From the NCBI GenBank assembly GCA_900317475.1, contig ONGY01000023.1:1-59879 (forward strand): DNA of 59,879 nucleotides, in the 5' to 3' direction. Positions 51,123-59,879 of the stretch are shown one piece after another. The notes beneath the pieces were generated by a model. The model saw nothing but the letters and a program-made list of their open reading frames with translations. It was not told the DNA's origin and did no database searches. Position 1 is the first letter of the stretch. Each line of letters begins with the position of its first letter. The position numbers and the translations under genes are program-made. Origin of the DNA: an uncultured Lachnospiraceae bacterium. Its GTDB lineage: Bacteria > Bacillota > Clostridia > Lachnospirales > Lachnospiraceae.

Positions 51123-51251
51123 ATTCTGTTTTCAGTCTTTCTGAGACCTTCTGTTCAGCACGCGGCAGGCATCCGGCCCGGACAGGCGTCAGGTCCCAAC
51201 AACACCCAGGACGTGAAAGGAGTCAGAACCCGAAGGTCCGCTGATCCGTCA

Positions 51252-52292
51252 TCAGTCGATGGTGCAGATCCATCCTTCGGGAGCTTCGATGCGGCCCATC
51301 TGAATTCCGGTGAGTGTATCGTAGATCTTCTGAAGAACCGGTCCCATGACGCCGTGATTGTTGTCCTCGAAGACAATTTCCTTGCCGTGGTCGTTGATGC
51401 AGCGGACCGGAGAAATAACAGCAGCGGTTCCGCAGAGGCCCATTTCCTTGAAGTTGTGAACCTCATCAAGGTAAACCTCACGCTCAACAACCTTGAGGCC
51501 GAGATAATGCTCCGCAACATAATGCACGCTGCGGCGTGTGATGGATGGAAGAATCGAATCGCTCTTCGGGATGACAAGATTGCCGTCTGCATCAACGAAG
51601 ATCGTGTTTGCGCCGCCGGTCTCTTCAATCTTGGTTCTGGTTGCCGGATCAAGATAGACGTTCTCGGCGAAGCCTTCCTTGTGTGCCGTCACGATTGCAT
51701 GCAGGCTCATTGCATAGTTCAGGCCTGCCTTGATGTTGCCGGTTCCTCTCGGTGCTGCACGGTCAAAGTCAGAGACCTTGATGTCGATCGGCTTTGCGCC
51801 GCCCTTGAAATAAGGTCCGACCGGTGTCACGAAAATGCGGAACTCATAGTCATCCGCCGGCTTGACGCCAATGACCGGACTGATACCGAACATGTAAGGA
51901 CGGATATAAAGCGTAGCGCCCGAGCCGTACGGCGGAACCCATGCTTCGTTTCCGGCAACGACTTCCTTTACGGCTTCGACGAATTTATCCTTCGGATACG
52001 GCGGAATCTCAAGACGGAGAGCGGAATTATACATTCTTTCTGCATTGAGATCCGGACGGAAGCAGACGATATGTCCGTCTTCCGTGGTATAGGCTTTCAG
52101 GCCTTCAAATACGGACTGGGAATACTGCAGGACACCTGCATCCTCGCTCATAACGATCTTGTCGTCGGAAATAAGCTTTCCGCCTTCCCATGCACCGGTC
52201 TTGCCGTAGAACATATCTACATAGCGTTTGTCAGTGACTGTATAGGCAAACCCGAGGCTGCCCCAGTCGATGTCCTTCTTTGGTACCATCAC
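51252..52292 (-). CDS. ilvE: Branched-chain amino-acid aminotransferase
   Basis: A 346-residue fold-type IV PLP transaminase of the BCAT-II group, last step of valine, leucine and isoleucine synthesis. It has SQSVFEGLKAYTTEDG, FRPDLNAERMYNSALRLEIP, YIRPYMFGISPVIGVKPA, the PLP lysine in GTGNIKAGLNYA, and ETGGANTIFVDADG. GAGGAGGCAGTG precedes ATG 52292. Single-gene unit with promoter and terminator. No T-box was recognised in its leader, which instead carries a copy of the intergenic repeat. Confidence 0.96.
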   Translation of the reverse strand: MMVPKKDIDWGSLGFAYTVTDKRYVDMFYGKTGAWEGGKLISDDKIVMSEDAGVLQYSQSVFEGLKAYTTEDGHIVCFRPDLNAERMYNSALRLEIPPYPKDKFVEAVKEVVAGNEAWVPPYGSGATLYIRPYMFGISPVIGVKPADDYEFRIFVTPVGPYFKGGAKPIDIKVSDFDRAAPRGTGNIKAGLNYAMSLHAIVTAHKEGFAENVYLDPATRTKIEETGGANTIFVDADGNLVIPKSDSILPSITRRSVHYVAEHYLGLKVVEREVYLDEVHNFKEMGLCGTAAVISPVRCINDHGKEIVFEDNNHGVMGPVLQKIYDTLTGIQMGRIEAPEGWICTID

Positions 52293-52357
52293 TGCCTCCT
52301 CGCCGAACTCCGGCCATTGAAAGACCTTTGTCAGCTATACATATAAACTTATATCTC

Positions 52358-52426
52358 GCTGAGGCAAAATCCGCGGATGCGGTTTTGCCGAATGCGGCAG
52401 CCGGTGCTTCAGCACCGATGCTGCAG
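52358..52426. repeat. Intergenic hairpin repeat, copy B
   Basis: It starts CGCTGAGGCAAAATCCGCGG and runs to GCACCGATGCTGCA. The first 43 bases differ from copy C at about five positions. GGCAAAA-CCGC pairs with GCGG-TTTTGCC around one bulged T. It lies within the ilvE leader. Confidence 0.7.
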
Positions 52427-52452
52427 TTTGCTTCTTTACTTACTAAGAATGA

Positions 52453-52481
52453 AGTATAATTCGTTTTCCGGCACATTTCCA
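52453..52481 (-). promoter_or_regulatory. Candidate ilvE promoter
   Basis: On the minus strand TGGAAA (52476-52481), 17 bases, TATACT (52453-52458), about 160 bases before ilvE and just after the GT2 stop. Confidence 0.5.
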
Positions 52482-52512
52482 GTATTTGTAGCCAAGTCGG
52501 CCGTCCCGTGCC

Positions 52513-53532
52513 TCAGAATTTATCGTATTTCCCCCTCAGCTTCATCGTCATCCGGTGCACCTTCCGGGTCAGCACCGGCGCCTTTGTCAGCAGCGTGAGG
52601 TACTGTTTGTTCTTCCTCGTGAGATATGGATTTTGCTTCATCGCGCCGTAGTTTCTGCGCAGATAGGCAAGGACCTCTTCATAGAATGCATTCTTTTCAT
52701 TCATGTCCTCAATCGGGACATGAAGCATGTAATCGAGGCGTTCGTAGAGTCCGAACCGAAGAGCCGCTTCCCGGAGGTCCGGATACGTTTTGACGGTATT
52801 CTGCTCCACATAATCGGCGTGCCTTACGATGTCGATATAGGAGCGGGAGAACGTCCTGCTCTGCCGCGTGACGGAGCCGTCGCGGTGCACGACGTGATAG
52901 CCGAGGTGCGGAATAATGAGCACGCCTTCAAGGTCCGGAAGCATCTGCATGTGAAGCAGGAAATCCTCACCGGTCATGCCCTCCGGGAACGGGTGCTCGA
53001 GGAGCTGTGCGCGCGGCACCAGCTTCGTGCAGTAGGAACTGTCGCTTGTATAGAGGAGAAGCCCCAGCAGGAAGGAATGACTGTCGTCAAAACGTTCCTT
53101 TTCCGGGATCGGCAGCGCATCTTCGAGGTGCTTCCCGGACTCATCCACCTCGTCACGGCCGGTCTGCACCAGAAAGTCTCCCTCATGGTGAGCGCCGGAG
53201 GCGACCGCATTCCGATATGCAATCAGGAGCCACTTTGTCATGTCCGGTTCGATGTAGTCATCGGCATCGACAAAACAAATGAGGTCCGAAGTCGCCGCCC
53301 GCACACCGGCATTGCGCGCCGCGGCGGCACCGCCGTTCTCCCTGTGGATGACTTTGATGCGGAAATCCTCCTCCGCCATTCTCTGACAGAGTGCGAGGGA
53401 CCCGTCACTCGAGCCGTCGTCCACCAGGACGATCTCGAGATCGCCCCAGATCTGCTGCTGTATGGACCCCACTGAACGGGCCAGGAATTCTTCCGCGTTG
53501 TAAACCGGTACGATTACTGACACTTCTGCCAT
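52513..53532 (-). CDS. Family 2 glycosyltransferase
   Basis: A 339-residue cytoplasmic GT-A glycosyltransferase, last gene of the polysaccharide cluster. The N-terminal SVIVPVYNAEEFLARSVGSI, VLVDDGSSDGS, NGGAAAARNAG and VDADDYIEPDM (DxD motif) are all present. GMTGEDFLLHMQML matches the acceptor-side ED motif. ATG 53532 follows GAGGGA; the in-frame extension upstream runs through the repeat and is rejected. Sugar specificity is unknown. Confidence 0.92.
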   Translation of the reverse strand: MAEVSVIVPVYNAEEFLARSVGSIQQQIWGDLEIVLVDDGSSDGSLALCQRMAEEDFRIKVIHRENGGAAAARNAGVRAATSDLICFVDADDYIEPDMTKWLLIAYRNAVASGAHHEGDFLVQTGRDEVDESGKHLEDALPIPEKERFDDSHSFLLGLLLYTSDSSYCTKLVPRAQLLEHPFPEGMTGEDFLLHMQMLPDLEGVLIIPHLGYHVVHRDGSVTRQSRTFSRSYIDIVRHADYVEQNTVKTYPDLREAALRFGLYERLDYMLHVPIEDMNEKNAFYEEVLAYLRRNYGAMKQNPYLTRKNKQYLTLLTKAPVLTRKVHRMTMKLRGKYDKF

Positions 53533-53542
53533 TTTTATCCCT

Positions 53543-53631
53543 CGCTGAGGCAAAATCCGCGAATACGGTCCTGCCGGATGCGGCATCTCCCGGTGACACT
53601 GCACAAGGATGCGCCGGCACCGATGCTGCGG
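53543..53631. repeat. Intergenic hairpin repeat, copy C
   Basis: It starts CGCTGAGGCAAAATCCGCGA, then TGCCGGATGCGGCATCTCC, and ends GCACCGATGCTGCGG. Shares a 5' block with copy B and a longer block with copy A. It fills the gap between two glycosyltransferase genes, 11 bases before the GT2 start. Confidence 0.7.
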
Positions 53632-53645
53632 ATGGAATCCCGCCC

Positions 53646-54777
53646 TCAGATGTCCGGGATTCTGTATTTCGGGAACGGGCGGACTGCCTCCGCTCTGCTC
53701 ATCGGTCCGTCCGCAGGCGGCGTCCACTCCTTTCCCGTGAGGATGTGGTCCGAAAAGGAAAGCAGCCGCTCCGCCGCTGTGTCCGCATTCCAGAGCGTCC
53801 CGATTGTCTGCTGTGCGTGCACCGCAAATTCATGGCGTTCCGCCGGGTGTGCGAAGAGATAATCTGCGCACGCAAGGAATTCTTCCTCATTCTCGCCGTT
53901 ATAAATAAGACCGTTCACCCCCTGCTCAATAAGAAAGGGAACTGCGCCGGCCTCCGAGCCCGCGATGACGGCACAGCCACTGTTCATCGCTTCATTCAGC
54001 ACCGCGCCCCAGCCCTCGAGGTGATTGCTCGTGAAGAGGAAAATGTGTGCCCGCTCCATCCATCCGCGCACTTCTCCCGGCGGCAGAAATCCGTGAAAGG
54101 TGACCTCTTCCGACAGGTTTTCATCCGCTGCGCGCTTTCTTAACGCCTCTTCCATCTCTCCGCCGCCAACCAGATCGAGGTGAAACCTTGCTCCTCTCTC
54201 CTTCAGGTGCGCCGCGAGATCCACGGCAAACTCCGGATGTTTTAACGGAAGAAAGCGCCCCGCCCATAGGATGCGCACCGTTCCGCTCTCATCCGGCTTC
54301 TTCATTTCCTTCATCTGCGCATCGGTGTAGGTCCGAAGGTCCGGGAAGTAACCCCAGCGGTATTTCTTGCCCGGGTATGCGCGGATCCCTCCACCGCGTA
54401 TGATCGTGATGCTTGCGGATAAGGCCCCTCGGCGATACTGCTTTCCACTGGCCCTCGCGGTACAGACGCTCGCTCTCGCGGATGACGGGCTTTCCGGCTT
54501 CAAGCCTCTTCTGGCAGAGATCCTCCCGGTCCGTCCACCCGAAGAGCGCGATGTCGCTGTCCTGTATGAGACTCTCGAGGGCTTCCCGGCCGTTCCCGTA
54601 CAGCACGGAAACGTACGGGAGAGAGGCAAGGTCCACGCCCCACCCCATCTTCCGTCTCTCTTCTTCCATCGGCTCTGTCTGAATGAACCGGAACCCGCTG
54701 CCGAGCCGGCTGCGCATCGCCTCGCAGAAGGGAATCTGATGGTGATTGATGTAATTGGAAACAAACGTGAATTTCAT
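53646..54777 (-). pseudogene. Frameshifted family 4 glycosyltransferase (second of pair)
   Basis: A GT-B glycosyltransferase. From ATG 54777 the acceptor half reads normally (FVSNYINHHQIPFCEAM to SPRGLIRKHHDHTR). At about 54379-54398 roughly 20 codons expected by the family (a VYLLCAG-like strand) are missing and AYPGKKYRWGYFP resumes in another frame. The donor half then stays open to 53646 with RILWAGRFLPLKHPEFAVDL, FHGFLPPGEV, FTSNHLEGWGAVLNEAMNSG and the E7-type motif. It starts three bases after the previous GT4. Neither fragment alone would be an active enzyme. Confidence 0.8.
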
Positions 54778-54780
54778 GAT

Positions 54781-56176
54781 TTACAGCATCGACCGGTAGA
54801 TTTCCACCAGTCTTCGGAAATTTGTGTCGGGGTTGTGGCGGACCTTCGCTGTGCGCCGCGCCTGCGCGCCAAGTTTGTACGAAAAATCACTGTCATCCAG
54901 CACCCGGATGATGCAGTCCGCCAGTTCCCTGTCGCTGCCGCCCGTAAAGAGCAGTCCTTCTTCCCCGTCGTTTATGAGATCCGGCACACCTCCTACTCTG
55001 GCCGCCACTACCGGCATGCCGAGCAGCATTGCCTCGCACAGCGAGTTCGGAGAATTCTCCATGATGGACGGACAGACAAAAACATTCGACGAAAGAAAAC
55101 GATCCTTCATCTCCCCGGCAGACAGGTTCATGAATCAGGTGGAGAAGGTATTTTCCGTAGGAGCTTATGCGGAGTGCAAGCGGCACTTTGTGCGTCTCCG
55201 GGTAAAGGCCTCCGTAATTGCCGATGATAGAATTTCCCGCGCAGTAGATCTTTGCGTCCGGATACTGTTCAAGTACGCGCGGCATCGCCAGGAGCAGATA
55301 ATGAAATCCCTTGAGCGGATAATCGCCCTGGCTCAGGAAAATGCTGTGTGCCTCGCAGTTCTCCGGATTCCACCGGCCGCTGTAGAAGCAGGAGCGCATC
55401 GTCTCGTTCATCGGATGATAGAGTGCATCCGGATTGATGGCATTCGTCTCACGGCGGTCGAGCACCGTGCGGCCCGTGACGTGACCGGTTCCGAGAATCG
55501 CGAGTCTCTCATTCCGGGCGCGCATCTCATATTTATGTTGCTGTGCTTCGATGGAATCGTGGCGGACACGGTCCCGGAACGTCTTCCTGCGGCGGACACG
55601 GTAGGGAAGGTCTGCCATATAGGTGTCGGCAATTGTCCGGCACAGTCCCTGAATTCCTATGAGCGTACGCTCCGGGCTGCCAAAGGCTCTCGTCATCGAC
55701 AGCGTATGCGGGAACTCCGTTCCGAAGATATGCACAATATCCGGTCTGAAATCATCCAGGATTTCCGAAAATCTCGTCTCAAGCCCGGAATTATAGATTT
55801 CCGGATGCGTGAGGTCTTCCTGAAATCCGTAGAACACAACGCCCCGGATTTCCTGCCGGCAGTTTCCGAGGGACTCCGGAACCGGGCAGCAGACACCAAG
55901 CTCGATATAGCGGGCTTCCTCTCCGAGCGCATCACGGTTGATTTTTGCATCGATATCCGGAAGAACAGACGAAAGGTCCGCCGTCACATCAATGCGGATG
56001 TCACCGGTATCATACACGGCCGCATCCGAAGTACTGTATCCCGGCGCGCCTTTGCGGTACTGTGACGTAATCCGGTCAAAGATTCCGGAAAGCCACCCCT
56101 CGCGGTTTGAAAAGCTGAGCCCGTTTGCCTTCGCAAACGCGGGCAGCATGATATTGCAAAGCCATAAAACTTTCAT
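54781..56176 (-). pseudogene. Frameshifted family 4 glycosyltransferase (first of pair)
   Basis: A GT-B glycosyltransferase. From ATG 56176 it reads MKVLWLCNIMLPAFAKANG through PDIVHIFGTEFPH, FLSQGDYPLKGFHYLLLAMP and SYGKYLLHLI. At about 55127-55140 about 14 codons of the usual RKxxLxxxVxFxG segment are missing and NLSAGEMKDRFLSSNVFVCP resumes in a new frame. It stays open to 54781 with SIMENSPNSLCEAMLLGMPV, the conserved donor-site glutamates. Three bases separate it from the second GT4, which has the same kind of lesion. Confidence 0.82.
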
Positions 56177-56285
56177 TTCTATACCCTGTGCCGCGCCCTT
56201 TGCGGCACTCCCGGCACACCTGCGGTGTAAGAGGGATCCGCAGGTGCCGATGTCAGTCTCTCATGGATTGATTTACAGGGCCGGT

Positions 56286-57092
56286 TTATTTCCTGTGATA
56301 AATCCTGCTCTTGATCCGGTCATAAAATCCGGCTGTCTTCGGGTTTGAGGCAATCTTCTCCCGCACCGGCTGCAGGGTCAGAGCCATTGCAAGCCGGTAT
56401 TTCAGTACTTTCCCGGCCGGCATATACATCTGCGTCACTGCCCTGTGTTCCGCCGCGGAGAGCTTCCGGTTCTCCTCGGAGAAACCGCCGCCTTCATAAT
56501 CTGCGATTGTCTCCGGAAGATAATACATCCTTGCATGCCTTTTATAATGGCAATAGAGAAAATGCTCATAATCCGCCCGGACTTTGAGGGCTGTGTCAAA
56601 GCCCCGTCCGTCGAAAAGGTCCCGTGAATAAAAGCAGGCCTGGTGACAGGGGACATTGCGGAACAGTGCGAAATCATCCATCACCGGATTGGCCGCGGCA
56701 GTCTGCCCGCTCCTCCGCTCGAAGACATCTCCGTAGAGGACGAGCAGGGAAGGCTCTTCTCCCGCTGTAAGTGACCTGATTTTATCTGCTGCATCGGCAA
56801 GAACCGTTTCCGAGAAAAGGTAGTCGCCGGTGTTGAGAAAATAGAACACCTGTCCCCCGGCGCTCCGCACCGCTATATTCATCCCGTCGTAAATTCCGCC
56901 GTCACGCCCGCGGATCAGCCGGATGCGCGGATCCTGCGGCAGCGCCTCCACAGAGCCGTCCGAAGATTCGGCATCCTTTACGATAATCTCCAGATCCGTG
57001 AATGTCTGCTTTCGTATGCTTTCAATTGTTTCTGTCAGTTTCTCACCGGCATTTCTCGTAACGACAATAATGGAATAAAAAGGCCGTTTCAT
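56286..57092 (-). CDS. Family 2 glycosyltransferase
   Basis: A 268-residue GT2 enzyme with SIIVVTRNAGEKLTETIESI, IIVKDAESSDGSVE, RDGGIYDGMNIAVRSAGGQ and FLNTGDY (a DxD variant) typical of short colanic-acid-type (WcaA/WcaE-like) transferases. HQACFYSRDLF is a second family mark. It lies 107 bases after the EpsG gene and 109 before the first GT4. The frame is intact. Confidence 0.92.
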   Translation of the reverse strand: MKRPFYSIIVVTRNAGEKLTETIESIRKQTFTDLEIIVKDAESSDGSVEALPQDPRIRLIRGRDGGIYDGMNIAVRSAGGQVFYFLNTGDYLFSETVLADAADKIRSLTAGEEPSLLVLYGDVFERRSGQTAAANPVMDDFALFRNVPCHQACFYSRDLFDGRGFDTALKVRADYEHFLYCHYKRHARMYYLPETIADYEGGGFSEENRKLSAAEHRAVTQMYMPAGKVLKYRLAMALTLQPVREKIASNPKTAGFYDRIKSRIYHRK

Positions 57093-57199
57093 CGATATCC
57101 TTTTGTCCTGTCCGATCCCGTCTTTCAGATCCTATTCATCCTGATAAGCTGTCTGCCGCCGCTCAGCCAGCCCTTCGCTGTTCCTCCGCCGTCCGCGGT

Positions 57200-58348
57200 T
57201 TAATCCCGCATCTCGGACAGAATCTTCGGCAGATCATAGAAAAGAAAACTATGATACGGAAGAAGCCGGAGTCCGTCGCTGCTCATCCGGCGGAGAAGCA
57301 GGATAAAATACGCTGTTCCCGCGAGCATCACAAGTCCGGTGAACACCTTCCTCTTTCTGTCCGGCAGTTTCCGCAGAAGAAGCGGAATATAGAAAATCTG
57401 CGGCATCGTGAGGTAATATCCGATGCGCGAGATAATCGGCAGAAACGAGCAGAATGCGTAGATCGCGAGCGCGAGGACGGTCGAATGTAAATAAAACCGT
57501 TCCGCCGGATCGGATGCGGAAATCTTTTCCCGGTGTATTTTTCGCGAGAAGCTTTCTCCATTCACCCCGGCCGCAATGATGGCAAGTATCAGCACCGCAG
57601 CGCAGCGCGCGATCGCCGCCGGATTGAAGCCGCTTCCCGAAAGGTATTCCGTGTCCTCGTACGACGGATAAAGCTTCACAACGACCTTCAGCCAGAAATC
57701 CGGAAATGCCGCAAAGGCCGCGCATAATGCGGCGCCGCACAAATAAATGACCGCATTCCACGGAATCAGTGCAAGCGGGTAAAGAATCAGAACCACCAGA
57801 ACCGACTTGTGAAACCCGGCCGCAAGCAGTACAAGCAAAAGGAACGGCACATACTCGCGGTTCAGGAAAAACTTCAGCGAATAGATCACAATCGCGAGCG
57901 CGAAATAATACCGCACCGTGCTGTAGCTCTGAAAATAATACCCGAGCGTCATAAAAAGGAAAAAGGACAGGAAGAAATCCACGGACTGATCGCGGACTGC
58001 AGCGAGAAACAGAGCAATCGTCATCGCAGACAGCAGCGCGAACACCAGCAGATAATTCTCATATCCGCTCGCCGCATACACTGCACGCACGAACGTGTTG
58101 AACCCTGTCTCCGTGGGCACATAGGCATTGCTGCGGATCAGGTGCATGAAATCGACGTATTTCAGATAATCATTTCCCGTATTCGAGCGGAGAGCTGCCG
58201 GAATAAAAAGCGCAAGAAAAATAAGGGCATACGCGATGCGCGACATCGCCGCAGCCCTCGTTCCTCTCTCTTCCCGATACTCTCTTTTCGTCAAACCCCA
58301 TCTCGCTGCAAGGACCGTGAGAAGGGCAATGGAAATGTAAAGAATCAT
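57200..58348 (-). CDS. EpsG-family polysaccharide polymerase-like membrane protein
   Basis: A 382-residue protein with about ten to eleven membrane helices and the EpsG pattern RSNTGNDYLKYVDFM, TETGFNTFVRAVY and a GFHKSVLVVL loop. EpsG-type proteins polymerise exopolysaccharide repeat units at the membrane. ATG 58348 overlaps the upstream GT2 stop by four bases (ATGA); a longer start upstream is disfavoured. This is the probable Wzy of the cluster. Confidence 0.9.
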   Translation of the reverse strand: MILYISIALLTVLAARWGLTKREYREERGTRAAAMSRIAYALIFLALFIPAALRSNTGNDYLKYVDFMHLIRSNAYVPTETGFNTFVRAVYAASGYENYLLVFALLSAMTIALFLAAVRDQSVDFFLSFFLFMTLGYYFQSYSTVRYYFALAIVIYSLKFFLNREYVPFLLLVLLAAGFHKSVLVVLILYPLALIPWNAVIYLCGAALCAAFAAFPDFWLKVVVKLYPSYEDTEYLSGSGFNPAAIARCAAVLILAIIAAGVNGESFSRKIHREKISASDPAERFYLHSTVLALAIYAFCSFLPIISRIGYYLTMPQIFYIPLLLRKLPDRKRKVFTGLVMLAGTAYFILLLRRMSSDGLRLLPYHSFLFYDLPKILSEMRD

Positions 58349-59136
58349 GCTTCCCGGATTCCCTTTTTCATCAGTGCATACGCCTTCGTAAGCGGGATGG
58401 TGCGGCACATTGCCGACCTGTGCTTACAAAGAAAGCGCAGTGCCAGCGGACGCGCCATGCATCCGTACAGATAATGATAGAGAACGCCGCGGTCATAAAA
58501 AAACTTCTCGTTGTATCCTTCAAACCAGGTGGAGCCGGCATCCTCTCTCTTGCTTTCATGCCCGATGCTGACCGGAGTCGCGTAGATCGCAAGGCCGGCC
58601 TTAAGGCAGTCATGGATGAACAGCGAATCTTCCCCGTTGCTGTAGCGCGCACCGCCCCCGAAAAGGAGACTGAACGAGACATTTGCCTTTCGGAGGCTCT
58701 CCGTCCGCGCACACATGCTGTAGGTCGGATACCGCCCGTAATTGTACCAGTGGACCCGCTTGTGCCGGGTATTTTCATACGTCCGGCGCTCCTCGACGGC
58801 CCACACGTTGAACATCAGCACATCTGCCTTCGGATTCTTTCTGAACTCATCCAGAATCTTCTGCTCATAGCCATCGTCATAGACGATGTCTTCATCCGAG
58901 AAGACACAGATCCCGGCATCCGTCCGCTGCAGGGCAGTATTGCGGTTGAGTCCCACGCCCCGCTCGTCGAGACTGAAGACACGGACCATGCGCCCGTTGT
59001 GCTCGAACTGTTCATATGCATAGAGATGACACTGGTTGCAGATGATGGCTTCCGTCTGCAGATTCATGTGCTCCGCAAGCATCACCGGATTCTCATCGAC
59101 GGCGGCGACCAGCACTTCGATTTTCTTATCGCTCAT
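58345..59136 (-). CDS. Family 2 glycosyltransferase
   Basis: A 263-residue GT-A-like glycosyltransferase. It begins KIEVLVAAVDENPVMLAEHM and shows GVGLNRNTALQRTDAGICVF followed by SDEDIVYDDGYE (DxD), and later GGGARYSNGEDSLFIHDCLK, the acceptor ED motif. Both ends overlap neighbours by four bases (ATGA), so it is translationally coupled to the Wzz-like gene before it and EpsG after it. Confidence 0.88.
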   Translation of the reverse strand: MSDKKIEVLVAAVDENPVMLAEHMNLQTEAIICNQCHLYAYEQFEHNGRMVRVFSLDERGVGLNRNTALQRTDAGICVFSDEDIVYDDGYEQKILDEFRKNPKADVLMFNVWAVEERRTYENTRHKRVHWYNYGRYPTYSMCARTESLRKANVSFSLLFGGGARYSNGEDSLFIHDCLKAGLAIYATPVSIGHESKREDAGSTWFEGYNEKFFYDRGVLYHYLYGCMARPLALRFLCKHRSAMCRTIPLTKAYALMKKGIREA

Positions 59137-59879
59137 GCCTCCGGCCCCTCCGACTTATCTTTTTTACCGCCGGGTGCATCGGAACCATCTTCTGAAGGTC
59201 CTTTGCTTTTTTCCATCAAAGCATCCTGCTTCCCGGACAGATATCTGCCTATTTCCTTTGTGCCTCTGCCCGTCTGCCGGTCTCTCCGATAATACCGGTC
59301 AAGGAACTTTGCATCGGCGCCGGTGAGAAGAAGTCCCTTCACACAGACGTTCTGCTTGGAGAGTTCAGAAAGAAGATGCTCTGTCGCGGTGCCGTTCTTT
59401 ACACCGCAGGGCACCTCCGCCAGCACGCCGTCTGATTCCCGGAGTGCATCGAAATACGCAGGGCCGGCTTCCGTCTCCCCTGTCCCGATCCGCGGCAGCT
59501 CTTTCCCGCCGGTGATGTAATCGTAATCCGTCTTCGTCTCACCGTAAAAACTTCCGTCTTTCGTGAGCACACCGGCAGCCGGAAGGCCGTAACGCCTCTC
59601 CGCCTCCTCCGGAACGTACACCGCATCATCGAGCGTCGCCCCGATGAGAACGATGAAGAGGCCCGTGAGTGCCCCGAGGAAGAGGCCGAGCCATACCGCG
59701 TTCCTCGTGCGGTCATTGTATATCACAAGTTTTGACGGTGTGCGGGAGAGAAATTCGATGCTCTCGAAAACGTCCGACTCCCCGCCGAAAGCGACCAGCG
59801 CATCATCCACCGCCGTGAGGATTGCCTCCGCGCGGTCCGGATCCGGATCGGATACGGTCACGGTCATGAGACGAATGTC
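59133..59879 (-). CDS. Wzz/chain-length determinant-like protein, C-terminal part
   Basis: The frame is open through the right edge, so only the last 248 or so residues are seen. They comprise the end of a periplasmic Wzz-type domain (VTVSDPDPDRAEAILTAVDD), a second membrane helix (AVWLGLFLGALTGLFIVLIG) and a cytoplasmic tail. The tail, VYVPEEAERRYGLPAAGVLT onward, follows the pattern of the linker to a BY-kinase, but no Walker motif is present, so it is either a degenerate kinase or a plain co-polymerase. It is the first visible gene of the polysaccharide operon. Confidence 0.8.
   Translation of the reverse strand, partial: DIRLMTVTVSDPDPDRAEAILTAVDDALVAFGGESDVFESIEFLSRTPSKLVIYNDRTRNAVWLGLFLGALTGLFIVLIGATLDDAVYVPEEAERRYGLPAAGVLTKDGSFYGETKTDYDYITGGKELPRIGTGETEAGPAYFDALRESDGVLAEVPCGVKNGTATEHLLSELSKQNVCVKGLLLTGADAKFLDRYYRRDRQTGRGTKEIGRYLSGKQDALMEKSKGPSEDGSDAPGGKKDKSEGPEA

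Noticed and set aside
52358..52426. Branched-chain amino-acid riboregulator in the ilvE leader
   Set aside because: The same element occurs before unrelated GH18 and glycosyltransferase genes, so it is treated as a dispersed repeat.

Overview
The window looks like chromosomal DNA from a GC-rich member of the Clostridia, most likely Lachnospiraceae or a close relative. The indications are a paired glgC/glgD, SpoVG, MecA, a DnaD/DnaI-type helicase-loading pair, a nine-gene Na+-type V-ATPase operon in the Enterococcus hirae ntpFIKECGABD order, a pyruvate:ferredoxin oxidoreductase with a clostridial 2[4Fe-4S] ferredoxin, a SleB-type wall hydrolase and an EpsG-type polysaccharide cluster. I saw no rRNA, tRNA, CRISPR array, intact insertion sequence or prophage.

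Layout. 0-7.3 kb (minus): glgC-glgD-spoVG, a terminator, then pth-mfd. 7.3-12.7 kb (plus): murC, a cluster of DnaA-box-like sites, a DnaD-domain gene, a DnaC/DnaI-like loader and a disrupted PRPP synthetase gene. 12.9-24.6 kb (minus): the V-ATPase operon, ending in an unknown 899-residue membrane-anchored protein whose last codons form the operon terminator. 25-31.8 kb: a DUF402 gene (plus) facing a minus-strand run of a GH18 protein, Sua5/TsaC, rpiB, disrupted upp, dCMP deaminase and a wall hydrolase. 31.8-33.0 kb: gene-poor. 33-38.5 kb (plus): mecA, a DUF1858 gene, nifJ and a ferredoxin, mostly with good sigma-A-like promoters. 38.5-45.8 kb (minus): rpsF-ssb-rpsR, terminator, disrupted gdpP, rplI, dnaB and a DUF6056-like membrane protein. 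45.8-52.5 kb (minus): sirtuin, MATE exporter, a polar amino-acid ABC transporter whose ATPase gene is disrupted, and ilvE. 52.5 kb to the right edge (minus): an exopolysaccharide cluster (Wzz-like, two GT2, EpsG, two disrupted GT4, one more GT2).

The most unusual observation is that six genes (prs-like, upp, gdpP, an amino-acid ABC ATPase and two adjacent GT4 glycosyltransferases) have the same kind of lesion. Conserved sequence runs normally, roughly 14-30 family-conserved codons are missing, and conserved sequence resumes in another frame. These are not single-base slips. The core replication, ribosomal, murC and V-ATPase genes look intact. Either this strain is decaying in dispensable genes by short deletions, or the assembly has a systematic short-deletion error; raw reads would decide. 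Other points of interest are a hairpin-forming intergenic repeat family upstream of unrelated genes, a 46-bp perfect palindrome used as both coding sequence and terminator, and DnaA boxes upstream of the helicase-loader genes.
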